From positions 36,328,089 through 36,392,088 of the forward strand of contig NC_065922.1 in assembly GCF_024586455.1 (NCBI RefSeq): 64,000 nucleotides of DNA, in the 5' to 3' direction. This document shows, piece after piece, positions 21,275-34,100 of this stretch. Origin of the DNA: Bactrocera neohumeralis. Taxonomy: Eukaryota; Arthropoda; Insecta; Diptera; Tephritidae. The notes beneath the pieces are model-generated. The model was not told the DNA's origin and did no database searches. It saw only the letters and a program-made list of their open reading frames with translations. The position numbers and the translations under genes are program-made. Each line of letters opens with the position of its first letter. Within the stretch, counting starts at the first letter, position 1.

Positions 21275-23465
21275 GATGACTTTATAGTGTAACAATTTTC
21301 GATATTTTTGGAAAATTAATATAAAAATCTAATCGACAGATAGACTATCAAGTTAGAAAAAATATCTAGATATTTTAAATTTGAAAAAATAACTCGATAT
21401 ATGTACACATATGTACATGCTATAATCGATAAATTTGTTTTAACAAAAATATCTGGGATGAGCTGATAAGCACTGTGCTCAACAGAGAAGCCACCAAAAA
21501 ATTCTTTCGACTCAACTGGAAGTAAATCGATGTAACGATCATTTTTTGACATCTTACATACAATTTTCTAAACACTTTCATATTCTAAAAACTACTTGCA
21601 AGTTGAAAGCGCCTTCAATTACGCTCCTGTTGAGTTGCAGACGAAACACATTTGATAATATTTAATCAAAAACATCGTCGTTTGTCAATAAAGGTGTAGT
21701 AAATCCTCAAATTATGGAAAGAGCTACGCCAGACGCGCCGCGTTCTCAGAGTGCAACGCCACTGGGCATTCAACTTCACTGCGTGTGCATAGACACAAAC
21801 ACATCTAAATGGATATACATATATGCATGTGTATGTGTGTTTGTGTTTGTCTACACACTTTTACGAATAACAAAGTATTTACTTGCCTGCGGAGGCACTG
21901 TTCCGACAGCGTAGTGGGCCAAAGTGATTGAACTCACCCATTTTCTTTATAGTATTCTATAACGCACACTGCTCTGACAAGGCACAGATAAATGAAATAA
22001 AACAACAACACTACTAAATGCAAAAGGAGTAAATAAAAGTGAGCCAAAATAATAAAAGACAGAAAAGTTTAAATTCCGTACATATGTATATGCACAGGCG
22101 TACAAACATATGGTCGCTAAGCAGCTGTAGAGACTGTTTGTTGTGGAGTTAAGTGCGAAGCATTGCAAAGGAGCAACGAACAAAGAACCAATTTGGCCAA
22201 CGCGCAAGGAGGAAGAGCAGACAGACAAGCACACGCAAGCGACAATTTATTATATACATACATATGTACATACATATATCGAATGTGGAATTATAGATTT
22301 GCAAAACAATTTAAAGAGCTCCATAACATGCAATAATTTCCATTATTAAATTTTTTAATATAATTTCTCAATTATTAACGATTATTGTAAATATATTGAT
22401 GTGGGTGAGCACTTCATGCATTCGTAAAAGTAAATTATATATTTAATTGCAATTGCAAAATTAAATAAGGCACGTTTTATACGCTTGAATAGTCAGACGC
22501 AACAGCCCACGCGCCAGCAAAAGCTACGCCGCGAGAAAAATAAGAGATCGCACTCAGCTAACAATGCAGGGGGGAACGTAGTGCCACAAGTGTGCAACGA
22601 CAGGGATGGATGTGCATAATCAGACGCTTTGATTTTAAGACGGACAGAGGCGAAGAAACACGTTATTCTGCAATTAAAACACTTTTTGTGCCATTTATAT
22701 TATATTTAACTTTATCATAGAATAATTATTACACTATTATTTATTATTTTTTTATTCTAATTGCTTACTAGTTTATTGCACATACATATTTGAATCAGTT
22801 TTGTTTTTCTTCATTTAAATGTACATACATATGTATATTTTATTTATTTTTATTTTAACTGGCACTCAGCTGTTTAGTACGCTCTCATGCTGATTTGTGC
22901 TCTCTGCTTTGGTGTTTTTGTTTTATTTGATGCAATTACTATGTACGTCAGCCAGTATTGGATGTGCATAGTTTTACTAAAATAATATTAAAAAAAAGTA
23001 TATTTTTTTGCTATTTTTGTATACTTTTTTTGGTTTTTTTTTACTATATTTTTAATTAGTGTCATAATAATTGTTTTGTGTTTTCGATTTAATTTTTTTG
23101 TTTAATGCAACCTACTACATAGTAACTACAAATGCCCTCCCGCTGTGTGTATATACATACATATGTATGTAGAAGTATATGTATGTATATAAAACACGAA
23201 TAGCATGCATTTGATTTTACTGATTTATATACAAACAGCAAAAACAAGATAAAACCAAAGCGCATAAGCACACACTGCCTCAAAAATAATATCAGAATCA
23301 GTCGAACAGACTTTGTTTTGCCTTTGATTAGTTTGTAGGGTTGCCAGGTATAGATATGCATATGAAAATGGGGTCTGAAATTCATTCTTACAAGTATATA
23401 CTATCTGATCAAATTTGACTCGGACTGATCCATTTGGAGCAGCGCGTAAATAAAGAAATTTCCTT
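21275..23465. other. non-coding stretch with palindromic microsatellites
   Basis: Contains CATACATATGTATGTA-type palindromic microsatellites (for example at 22,255-22,275 and 23,150-23,180) and AT-rich sequence. An open frame at 21,714-21,914 begins MERATPDAPRSQSATPLG, has a GC-richer first 60 bases and then turns into repeats; I do not call it a gene. Confidence 0.4.
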
Positions 23466-23469
23466 TCAT

Positions 23470-24345
23470 AAATTTTTTGGGGGTCTCGAACACAAGTACT
23501 TGAGTGGCACAAAGCCTTTAGTGAAACTCAACGAAAACTTGCTTCTTGCCAGTCTTCCACCTAGCTCTAATAATGACGACAACATCGATAAAGTTAAATA
23601 AACAGTGCTTGAAAAGCATCAGAGAAGATAGCAGAGGATCTCAGCATCTCTTATGGAATGGCTCAACACATTTTGGTTGTTGTTTTGGGTATGAAACGTG
23701 TCAATTCAAGACTCATACGAAAAAACCTGAACCTCTGCAAAAGCGACGTTGAGTAGTGGTTGCAAATGAGTTGACCGGCAACTTAGCTAAAGACACTACA
23801 TTAATCAAACGCATCAATACCAATGACGATATTTTTTGGATTTTTGAAAGCAACATCGAAACCAAGCAACAATCTAGCTAATGGTGTTCACGAATTGAGC
23901 CGAAATCGAAAAAAACGTCAAAGTTTGGCTAAAACAAGATGAAACTAATAATTTTTTTTATTACCGTGTTATGGTTCACCGAGAATTCGTTCCTCAGGTT
24001 CAAACGATCAATAAGAAACACTACTACTTGGCCGTTTTAGGCGTCTATGTGAAACAATCTGTCGTATACACCGAATTTGTAGTAGAAAATTCATTAATTT
24101 TTACTACGATTCTGCGAGGTCACACTCTGGCATGATTACGCCTGACTTTTCGGCAATTTCGTATTCGCCAGACTTGGCTCCTTGTAAAATTTTTCTGCTT
24201 TTCAAACTGAAAAAACCGTTTCGAGTAACGCGCCATAGGTCCATTGAAGCCATTAGAAGTCAATAGCTGAAGAAACTGAAGACCATCACTGTCCAAGATT
24301 TTTTGAGATATCACTCATATTTTGCACAAGGCTTGCACTTGCTAT
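23470..24345 (+). pseudogene. mariner transposase relic (SETMAR-like branch)
   Basis: Translation across several frames gives the expected order of mariner blocks: EWHKAF near 23,498, KPEPLQKRR near 23,725, VVHREFVPQ-like VHREFVPQVQTINK near 23,975, a missing HDNAPSH block, and SPDLAP-like SPDLAPCKIFLLFKLKK near 24,170. Many frameshifts and stops; the copy is old. Confidence 0.7.
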
Positions 24346-24384
24346 ATGCCTATATTCACTTCACAAGATCAGGCTTTTTTTTGT

Positions 24385-24440
24385 GAAGGTTATTCTAGCT
24401 TCATTACAACCGACGTTAACGTTTTTTCTTGTTTAAATAA
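24385..24440 (+). repeat. DINE-like family 1, 3'-end fragment
   Basis: GTGAAGGTTATTCTAGCTTC followed by GACGTTAACGTTTTTTCTTG matches the 3' terminus of the complete copy at 42,959-43,487, directly after the mariner relic. Confidence 0.6.
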
Positions 24441-24444
24441 ACTT

Positions 24445-26470
24445 TTGAATATGGAAAGTAGCTTGTAAATATGTGTATATATATTTTTGCATACAATAAA
24501 ATTATTTTAAAGATAGGTTGACTAAATATTAATTCTCAGAAACATGTTATCTGGGAATTATGACAAAATACTGCAAACAGCAGTAATGGTTTTTCCCAAC
24601 GTATTTTCAATTATTGGCAACCCTGTACTTGGCTTAATCGCTGGGTTGGTCAACTCGTGTATTTTCCCTACTTGTGTGACTTTGTTGTTGTTCTCTTGTG
24701 TTTTTTTTTATTTGCTTTGCACTTGTGTTGATGACTTTGTGTAATTGTTTTTGTTTTTACCATTTTAGTTCTAAGTGTATTTTATTGTTTTCACTGCAGC
24801 TGCTTATGACAAAGCAATTAAAGAATGACTACAAATATAACGATGACACTGGCCTAAAATAAATATATGTATACTTATTTATAATCATAAACATTGCCTT
24901 AAAAGGGAGCAACAAATAAAATGTCAATAAATATACATACAAACGTATACAGAAGCAAGATTAGACGCTACTTATTGAGCATGGAAATAAAAAGAAATAT
25001 GTATAGCATTTATGTATGTACATATGTATGCACATATGTTTCTCTATGTGTGAAATATGCATTTAAAAGCAACAATTGCAAAGATTTAAATTCGTAAACA
25101 AATAAAAACAACAAACGCATGTATCACATGAAAAGGCAAGTAGGTATGTACATCCATATATGTGTGTACATGCGTGTGAGGTAAGTGGATTGATTATCAA
25201 ATTTACCTACATACATATTTACACAAATATGTGTGTATGTGTCCATATTTACGTACAAACGCACAAACAAGATATGAGACAGTTCGCTCAATCACACAAT
25301 TTGGATCACTCGCTTGCACACTCGCATTTATGAAATACAAAACAAACGCAACAAAGCAAACGTCAGCAAAAACACCAATTTTCAATTTTCATAAAATCTA
25401 ATTTTGAACAATTTAAAATGCTATTTTAGCAGAGATTTCGATCATATCAGTCGTATACACAATATTATTTTATATTTTTTTAATTGAATTTTTTTTTACC
25501 TTTCAACTTTTTCTTTTATTTTGCTAGCCTTAGTTCTTTGTTTTGCTTTTAGGTAGAGCACACACTTCTTTGCTGCCGAGCAGAGAGCTAAACAATTTAT
25601 TTATTTATTTCTGTGGATACTTAAAATGTGAGCGCACAAACTAGACTGGATCCACTGACTCGGAATCGCACTCACCTCGACTCGGTTGCGATGCACAGCA
25701 AACACTGAACTGAACTTTGCTATGCAGCGCTGAGCAACTGAACGTTTTGTGTATGCCCAAACCTCCATATTTCTGTAATTTTGTGTGTATGAATGCATAT
25801 ACAAACACACACACACTCATATACATATGTATGTACATGCATTTGTACCTACAGATGTTTTCTATAGATATGTTTGACAATTTGGATGTCAGCAAATGCC
25901 CTGTAGGGAAAACTTAAGCTAAAACGAAGGTAAAGAAAAATATTGTTTACATAATAATTTTGATTTTTCAAACCACTCCGAAGTATATTTTTTCACAATA
26001 AACGACGATTTTGTTGGGAATTAACCATCCGTCAAAAATCAAAGTTTTGTTTATTCCTTCGGCGTTTACCTGTATTCACCTATAGTACTTTTTCTTGTTA
26101 TTGAGATAATTTTAAAAAGAAAAATCTTCCTAACCGCCAGACAACCGTTTTTCGAAGGTCTTCCTGCAGATCGGTTACGGGATGAAAGGTCTCTAAATGT
26201 TTTCAAATGAATTCTCGATTAATAAAGTACACTAACTTCAGTAAGTGTTTTTTTTTTTATTAAATAAATTGATTCGTCAGAAAAAAATTCAAACAAAAAA
26301 AAACAAGTTTTTTCTGACCCGCAAGTGAAATTCCCTGTTGGTCCCTCTAATTTTATAATTTTAAAATACCTAACTGACAGTTTCCGGATCATAAATATTC
26401 GTTTTTTTTTTTAATTTTAATGAACAGATTTTCTTCTTCTCGATAATATGGTACATATTTACTTTTCATT
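24445..26470. other. non-coding stretch with a second repeat copy
   Basis: AT-rich DNA with GTATGTA/CATACAT microsatellites. At 26,137-26,290 it carries copy 2 of the dispersed repeat first seen at 19,829 (CGCCAGACAACCGTTTTTCG onward). No gene is supported. Confidence 0.4.
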
Positions 26471-26473
26471 TAG

Positions 26474-26583
26474 ATGCATGAAACCAGCTAAAGTTGGAGA
26501 AGTTATACCAAAACTGATACAAAGTACCACTTTGGAGACAGTCCAGTTCCCTACAGGGAGAGTTTTATATACAATAAAGATAG
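26474..26583 (+). other. candidate small coding exon, unidentified
   Basis: A clean acceptor (TTTTCATTTAG) ends at 26,473 and a good donor (GTATGTAAAT) starts at 26,584. From the ATG at 26,478 the frame is open to the donor: 35 codons beginning MKPAKVGEVIPKLIQSTT and ending GRVLYTIKI, leaving phase 1. Amino-acid composition looks protein-like. It cannot be an alternative first exon of LPCAT, whose second exon starts in phase 0. No partner exons were found. It could be chance. Confidence 0.25.
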
Positions 26584-27583
26584 GTATGTAAATATCTTTT
26601 ATATACATACATATGTATGTATGTATATGCGATACCTTTGTTACTTACATACATACATGTGTATATAAAAAACAAACAAAATAGAAACAATAACAACAAC
26701 AAAAGCAATTCTATACTGGAAACTGGGGAAATGACGGAAAAGCAAATAACCAAGGACAAACTTGTAAGGTAGAAGTAAGAGAAAAAAACTAAACAAAAAC
26801 AAAAGTAATGGAACAGCTCGAAATGAGCACATCAGCGTACATTCATATATTCGTAAATATATATGTAACTGCATACATATGCGCCTATATAATAAAAAGG
26901 CTTCAAATTTCCCAACATAGCACCCAAAGAACAGCTGGAGGTGGGATTGGGGAAATGCCATTGCATGTGTGCGTGTGTGTATGAATGTATGTGAGCAGAT
27001 GTAAACAGAAATGTTACAAGAGAAATGCGCCTGAGCATAGAACTGCAGCAGATAAACATTTGAGCAGCTGTTTTGTCAGGGTTGCCAAGGCCGAGATTTA
27101 AAAAAAATTAAAAATTTTTCGTGTGATTTTAAACTTTTATATGAAATAATATAATAATAATTGTAATTATTAGTCGCAAAAGCAAGCATAGTCGAAAATA
27201 TGTTTATTTTTCCCGTAAAATCAATATATAAAGTGAATATTAAGCATAACAGAGCTATTTATTTAGGTATGCCAAAATATTTACATACATACATATGTAT
27301 GTACATATAACATAAGATAAGAAAGAGATGGTAAAAACATAGAACAAGGAAAACAACCAAAAACCAACGAAGTGATTACACAGCGTAATAAACGAATCGT
27401 GCGATAATGAAATAGAAAGCAGATGATAAAAACGCAATCTAGGAAAATATAAAAACGATGAGAACAAATGATGGGAATGACCAATGTAAAGAAGGGGAAC
27501 AAAGAAAATTTAAGAAAATAAATTAGATTTGTTTGTTAATAGCCTGAATCCATTAAATATATTTTAAAATTTAAATTTCGCAT

Positions 27584-28096
27584 TTATTGGTATGCTGTTT
27601 GTGAATTATACGCATTTATCAAACCAAATGCGTAGTAGTTTGTTGAGACATTAGACCATGTTGCTTCATCAAGGTATTTGTTAAGGGCAAAGAGAAAACC
27701 AATTACGACTTTAGCAACATAAATATGCGTAGTATAATATTTGAAGCATTGCGTGGCATCGTTAATATGCCATACTCCATACACCACAAGTAAGGCGCAA
27801 ATGCAATTATACATATTTCCTCATCACATAAATGTCACAACTATTTTGAGGTTAACAAGTACAAACTGTTTTTAATAATTCCTTCAGAATTTGCAGCAAA
27901 TTTTTACAAGAATGCAACGAATGACTACAAATTCAATCGATAAGGGGTTAAAGTAGCAACCTTCCTTGTTTTTGTATTGCCCACCTTCAGCTATGACGTA
28001 GCAGTGATGGGCATATTCGTCGAGTGCACTCATCGGATACATAAAGTGGAAGGAGGTTGAAAACTTTGGTGGCTCTTTTGTAATACTCACTTGCAC
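27584..28096 (-). other. two adjacent small ORFs, unidentified
   Basis: 28,096-27,884 starts MQVSITKEPPKFSTSFHF and includes SALDEYAHHCYVIAEGG. 27,814-27,584 starts MYNCICALLVVYGVWHIN and includes NKYLDEATWSNVSTNYYAFG. Composition is less repetitive than in the surrounding frames, so a small gene or decayed pseudogene is possible, but no motif, splice signal or family was recognised. Confidence 0.2.
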
Positions 28097-28099
28097 AAT

Positions 28100-30276
28100 T
28101 TATAATTTTTGTTGAATAGCTAATTAATAACCTTCTTCTGAGCACAAAACTTGTCTTGTGAAATCACACAGGGAATTAGCACTGATTTACACATTCACCC
28201 CAATTCCTTTCATTTGTTTTTCAAGAGTCTAATTTTGGAAAATTCTAATACCTTTATTTCAAATATTTGTTTCGTAGCGTCAAAATGCACGCAAATTATT
28301 CTTTCACAAATTTTATAGCTTTTACACAGTTTTATTATCAGTTAATTATGTTGAAGTTAATAAATTTTCCATAAATTATTTAATTTCATACAATCCCAAA
28401 TTCACTTGCTCATCCAACTATTTCTATACACCACCAGCTGACAATTCTGCCAATACTGATTTTTCCCACTTCTTTTTGCTCAGCAGTTTTGTCTTCCGCA
28501 GTGTTGTATGTTCTCGTATCACAGAGCATACTAAAACTAAAAAGTATTAATAATTTAAAGCAAAAAAAATATAAGAATTACTAACGTTTAATCTATAATA
28601 ATGCTAAATAAATCATAAAATTATTCCTAAATTATAAAACTTAAATACTAAAATTAATAACTCGTCGGCAAATAATATTTATTAATTTTTGACTTGAATT
28701 TTTTTAAAATCAATTATGTAATATGGCAACGCACAAATTTCCAAATTTTTAAGAAGGAAGAAGCGCAAGAGGTAAAGGAAAAGATTGGCACATTTGTGGA
28801 ATGTCGCAAATTGTGTTTGATTTTAAAGAATGCAAAAAAAATCTCAGAGCATAATTTAATCATATTGAAGAGATTAAACAATTTGGTGAGTTCCGTGGAT
28901 ATTACTAATTTAACTTAAACTTTTCCAAAAACTCCATTCGCCTTAAAGAAAAAGCTTTTAAGTAGTGTTCTTTTTGTGGAAGAAAGTTGGGGTATTTTGG
29001 CGACACTGCGGCTACAATGGCGGTAGCGAGTTTGGTTCTTTTCTCTTAATTTGCGAAAATTGAATTTAAGGTGTATGAAAGAAGTGATTTATATAATTGT
29101 AAGACAGTTTGTTAAAGACATATGGTAAATATTCAAATAAATTTACCGCATTTGTCCAATCAGTTTGAAAATGGGTTTCTGATTATCGGTGCAGATATTG
29201 TGCTTTCTCTGCAATTATGAACCTTATTCACATGTGCTTTACTTTTGGAAAATTTAATTTGTATGTAAATGTAAACATTAAATATTTATGTCATTACCAT
29301 GGAATTTACTCGTAGCTCACCTGATGGCCAGCTTTATTGTATAATTGATTATACCATAATAATCTGTTTAGGTCTCTCGCTATATACATATGTAGCTCCC
29401 AATCAGATATCATAATTCATTCCAGCACTGAGGTGACTGAACAGCACCTGTCGGCTAATTCTTAAGTCATATATTTTATTTGCAAATAATCGATGCTATT
29501 TTATGAGACACAAAAAGCTTATAACGATGTACATATGTACTAACATGTGTGGACGTTAATCCAACTTGTGAGTTTAAATAAATAATAGCTAAACTTTATT
29601 TTGGCCCTATAAATATCTTGAAGTTAGTAAAATCTGCCTTTGTAGCAGAACTTGGGTTATTTGCACGCAATAAATGAGTAAAAACATATGATTTTTTCAT
29701 TTATTCTCTGTCGTTTTTTTTGTAAGCTTATCAGTTTTACTACATCTGTCTTTATTTTGAAAATATATCAAATTTTTTAGGTTAGTATGTATGCACTTAG
29801 GTCCAAGTAATGTCATATTGTTGTTGAAGATTGTATAATTATTCGAGATTCACACCCATGACGTAATTTTGCCGTTTTATGTGCCAACAAAAAAAGATAT
29901 GTGTATACCCTCTTATGCCCTCTTATGGTATAAAAAATGCACATGTGAAGGGTATTATAGCTTCAGTGTAGCCGAAGCTAGCTTTGTTTCTAATATTCGT
30001 TTATTTTCATAATTATATAAAAACGTCTTGGATGTTTTTGTAATTGAAAATATTTTCTAAATTGTTTATAACTATGAAATTAAACCAAGATACTAAATTT
30101 TATAACATCCATAGTAAAATTTGACATGGGTGGAACCTTTTGAACAGAATGGTGTGTTTTAGGATTAAAAAAGTTATTAATATTATTAATATCTACCAAA
30201 ACTCTACTATCTTAGTTGTTTGTACCTATTTACTTATTTTTACTTTTCAAATTGATAACTCTTCTTTAAATTTCAG
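28100..30276. other. intergenic region upstream of LPCAT
   Basis: No convincing gene. A basic frame at 28,740-28,918 (KKEEAQEVKEKIGTFVECRK) lacks context. 29,908-29,990 carries a DINE-like 3' end (GTGAAGGGTATTATAGCTTC, then GTAGCCGAAG). A strong acceptor-like site (CTTCTTTAAATTTCAG) ends at 30,276 and might begin a 5' UTR exon. Confidence 0.4.
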
Positions 30277-30837
30277 ACGCTGTTTGCATGAAAAAGTTGC
30301 TCCTCACATACATGAACAAATAATCGCGCTGGCACCGAAAACCACAAAACAAATTAAAAGCGGTACGAATCAACGCCAGAGTAAATGTTTGTATCAACCG
30401 ACGGAGTAAACGGTCCGATATAGTAGACCAACTGAGGAGCATTCAGTAAGCGCGAAATTTGTGAGCAAGCATAGTCAGATCGAGTGCTTCACGCTCAATA
30501 GCTGAGCGCGCAAGCGCCATTCAGAAGTCAACATACTCAAAGCGTCGCTCACCAAGTGTAACATTGCTAGCAATAGTTGACACCAACGCAATTCAAAGTA
30601 ATCAGTATCCAAGAGTCGGTTGGCGTGACGACGCCATTGAATCACCATTCGCCAGCTTTGCTTAACAAATAAGAGAAAGTAATTAACATTAGCGTGGAAG
30701 TGAATGCCGTAAAGAGACATGTGCTGACGCGTCGCAAAAAATTAACACAAAACAGATAACAAAGATATTGAGAAAAACAAAAACCATTTCTAATTGAAAT
30801 CTTCTTCTGCAAACTAATTTATTCGGTTATCGGTCTA

Positions 30838-30959
30838 GTCAGTGTGTATATGCTATACTAGCATAAACTAATTAAGGGACAGGAAACATTGTTCCGGTCA
30901 GAAAAAGAATAAAGTAAAGTAAAATAATATCCCACCACCAGTGACCCCACCACAAGAGT
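30838..30959 (+). promoter_or_regulatory. probable LPCAT start region and 5' UTR
   Basis: TCAGTGTG at about 30,839 fits the fly initiator consensus (TCAKTY-like) and would give a 5' UTR of about 120 bases. An in-frame TGA at 30,942-30,944 lies shortly upstream of the ATG and supports the chosen start. No TATA box is evident. Confidence 0.35.
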
Positions 30960-31175
30960 ATGACAACATCAGCATTTAAAAGTAAGCGTAATAACGCGGC
31001 ATCCAACGATGCCGAAGCCGATGGTCACATTTCCAATGATGTGAATAGCACAGATTTAAATCACACAATGGAAAAAACAGATTCTGAGGAAGATGCTTGG
31101 TCATCAACCGGATACAATTACATAAATCCATTTGTTCATCGTTTACAAATCGAGAATAACATCGATTTAGCAAAG
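30960..31175 (+). CDS. LPCAT: LPCAT exon 1
   Basis: 72 codons from MTTSAFKSKRNN to NNIDLAK; donor AAG/GTGAGT, phase 0. The acidic, Ser/Asp-rich N-terminus leads to the conserved NPFVHRL motif just before the membrane segment. Confidence 0.9.
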
Positions 31176-34100
31176 GTGAGTACGTTTTAATAATGTTAAT
31201 TATTATTGGTAGATGTTTTATGATAATGTTTTTGTTGTAAATGTGGTGCATATACTTACATATGTATGTATGTAAGTTGCATGTTAAGAAAATAAATTGT
31301 TTTGTTTGTTTTTCCAGAAGTTGTTTGTAATTTATTGCAAAATACATCAAACTTTTCGTTAAAAAGTGAAAATATTAAAGTCCAGTCGTTGATTAATTGA
31401 CTCCTAAGCATTGTTTTGAAATGTTCTGTGGTATATGTGTATACAAATTTCTATATATTGTAATGCCTTAAAAACACAGTGACTAACAGAAAAGTTGATT
31501 CAGAACGTATAATTAAGTAATGATAACATATGTAGGTATTTTCGAACTGTGGGTAGGAAAAGCCCTACTTGCTACTAGGTTTGTTTGCAAAATAACCGTA
31601 TGCGGCTTTTTAAATTGAGATTTCCACCATTATTCTCCTATTCCAAACTCGCTAACTGCATGTAAATCGGGTGAGAGATGTTAAAGTTACAGTCATTTCA
31701 ATAAAAAAAATAGTGTCCAGTTATTCAATTTTTTTAAAAAGAGCATATATAAAATTTTGTGTTAAACTTACAAAAAAAAAAATGGTTTATGCCATGTTAA
31801 TAAAATTCAGACCAAAAAATACAATGAGCTGTTGATGAGACAACGGATTTCTCTGATTGTATCCAAAGAGTCTCAAATAGCTGCAATTCGACTTTCGAAT
31901 CCGCATGATAAGGTTTTATTTTTCAAAAGGCGGTTATACAATATGTTCTATTTAACTTATGTTCGAAAGAAGTGATTGCATAACGAAAATTCATTATTTG
32001 ATTATTTTCTTTAAATCTTGAGTTTCCTCGAGAAATATTTCCTCTCTTATCTTCATATTTCGAAATCAACGAAGCTTGAGTTTCTTGGAGAAACATTTCC
32101 GATTTTATCTTCATATTTCAAAATCAACAAAGCCTGAGTTTCCTGAATAAAAATTTCCGATTTTATCTTCATATTTCGAAATCAACGAAACCTTACAAAT
32201 TTTCATCACTGGTTGGTATTTACATACATATATTTAGTAGACAAATTTATTCTAGAGATTCAAAAGTTCACCAGTGACATTATCATTGACATCATTAACT
32301 CGCACTCGGACTTTAATGCGAGTGTAAACATATATTCCGACTTCGTCATACTTCCACATGACGTATCTGTCATGGCCTCGCTGGCAACTAATGAGTGAGT
32401 GCTTAACACAAATTTGCACTAATGTATTTAAATTAGATATAGCATCATCAGATCATACGATTTGTCGTTTTCTGCTTCATTTTGTTTTCACTCTCGTTTT
32501 TCGTTCTTGTTTATTTATTTATATTTTTTTTTTTGGAGCAAAACTAGTAACATCTGGTAAGCTCGCTAAAGCACGTAAATCCCGATTGATAGCTAAACAG
32601 TGCATGCAATTTAGCTAAACAAACGGTTTAAGTGTTCGACCACCTAATGTGAGACCACTTGGTGCGTCTGTTGTCTCATGAATACGATACATGTGCTAAT
32701 AATATACTCTGCTATTTTTTCACTCAGTTCACTAAAATGATGGCATCAGTAGTTATCAGTGTTTATCAATTGAAAGTGTCTACTTTATTGTCTACCTCAT
32801 TAAATTACTTGCTTCATACTGCTTATTTCTTTTTGAAGTTTGTTTCCCAACAATTTTGGGAAATGCAGCAGAGTTGACGGTCCTTGACCGGATGAAAATC
32901 CGTTCTGACTTGTTAGACTTGGCTATCGGTGTTCCATTTTTTGATCAAAGAGCGATTTTATTATTTATTTTATAATCACTATCGAGAAATACACGGAAAT
33001 AGGTCTCTAACTCGGAGTTTACCTATTATTTTGCTTTAAGATGTTAAAGTATTCGCTGGGACTCATGATGATTTTCGTTGCTATTTTTGGTCGATTGGGA
33101 GCACTGCTGAAATTTCTGAGAGAATTTGTGGAACTTCTAATATCCATCGGTCGTTAAAAGTCTGCTTAGAACCATTAGAATCCGATGTATGTTATGCACA
33201 TTATGACAAAAAAGTAACGGGTAATTGTAAACAAAACAAACAAAACAAAACTCGTCAGATATAATACACTTATGCCAACGATTTTTCCAATCCTCGAAAC
33301 ACTTCATAAGCGCTTTTGGGATGGAGCCAGCTCCTTCAGCGAATTTCGTTTTATCTTTTATTATTATTTGTTCCACGGATCGGCAATTTCAGTTAGGGGA
33401 ACAAGAAAAAATCACATTGTACTCATTGCGTTTTGGGCTTCAAATTCGGTCACAATCGTGGTTCGATGCGATGGTGCATTATCATCGTGCAAAATCTATG
33501 AATTGTTCTTCCACAATTTCGCCCATTTCGATAGATATTCTCACGCAAACGCCTCAATACGGCCAAATAGAACTGCATATTGGCCGTCTGTCTCTCCGCA
33601 ACAAGTTCATGATGCACCAAACCACGCATATCGAAAGAGCAATGAGCATCATCTTGATTTTTGAGCGGCTTTGGCGTGGTTTAGTTTTTTTTTTTTTTTT
33701 GGTGTCGGCTCGGGGTTTCCCTCCATTCCGATAATTGTTGACTTGTTTGCATGTCAAACTCATAAATCCATGTCTCATCGGCAGTTATAATGCTCTCTAT
33801 GAATGTGGGGTCGGAATTCTCACGATCAAGCATATCCAAAGAGACCTGTTGACAGCAATCTTTTTGAATTTCAGCTTTATCGGGCCGAGCCGAGGAAGAA
33901 CGGGTTTAATACCCAAAATATCCACCGAATTAGTCGAAGGGACTCTTGCCATCTCTCCAACATTAGCCTGACGATACCTTCACTTTTTAATATTTTCATC
34001 AGTTGAAGTCGGAGGTCGTCCAGAACGAGGCATGTCTTCAACGATCTCTCGATCGTCTTTGAAGACTTTGTACCACACGTAGACTTGTGTTTTTAATAAA

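Noticed and set aside
24544..24744. 66-codon hydrophobic frame (SIIGNPVLGLIAGLV)
   Set aside because: No flanking exon signals or family resemblance; second half is T-rich low-complexity.
32213..32398. Possible alternative LPCAT exon in intron 1
   Set aside because: Open frame with acceptor- and donor-like ends, but no similarity to the family and the known exons already join in frame without it.
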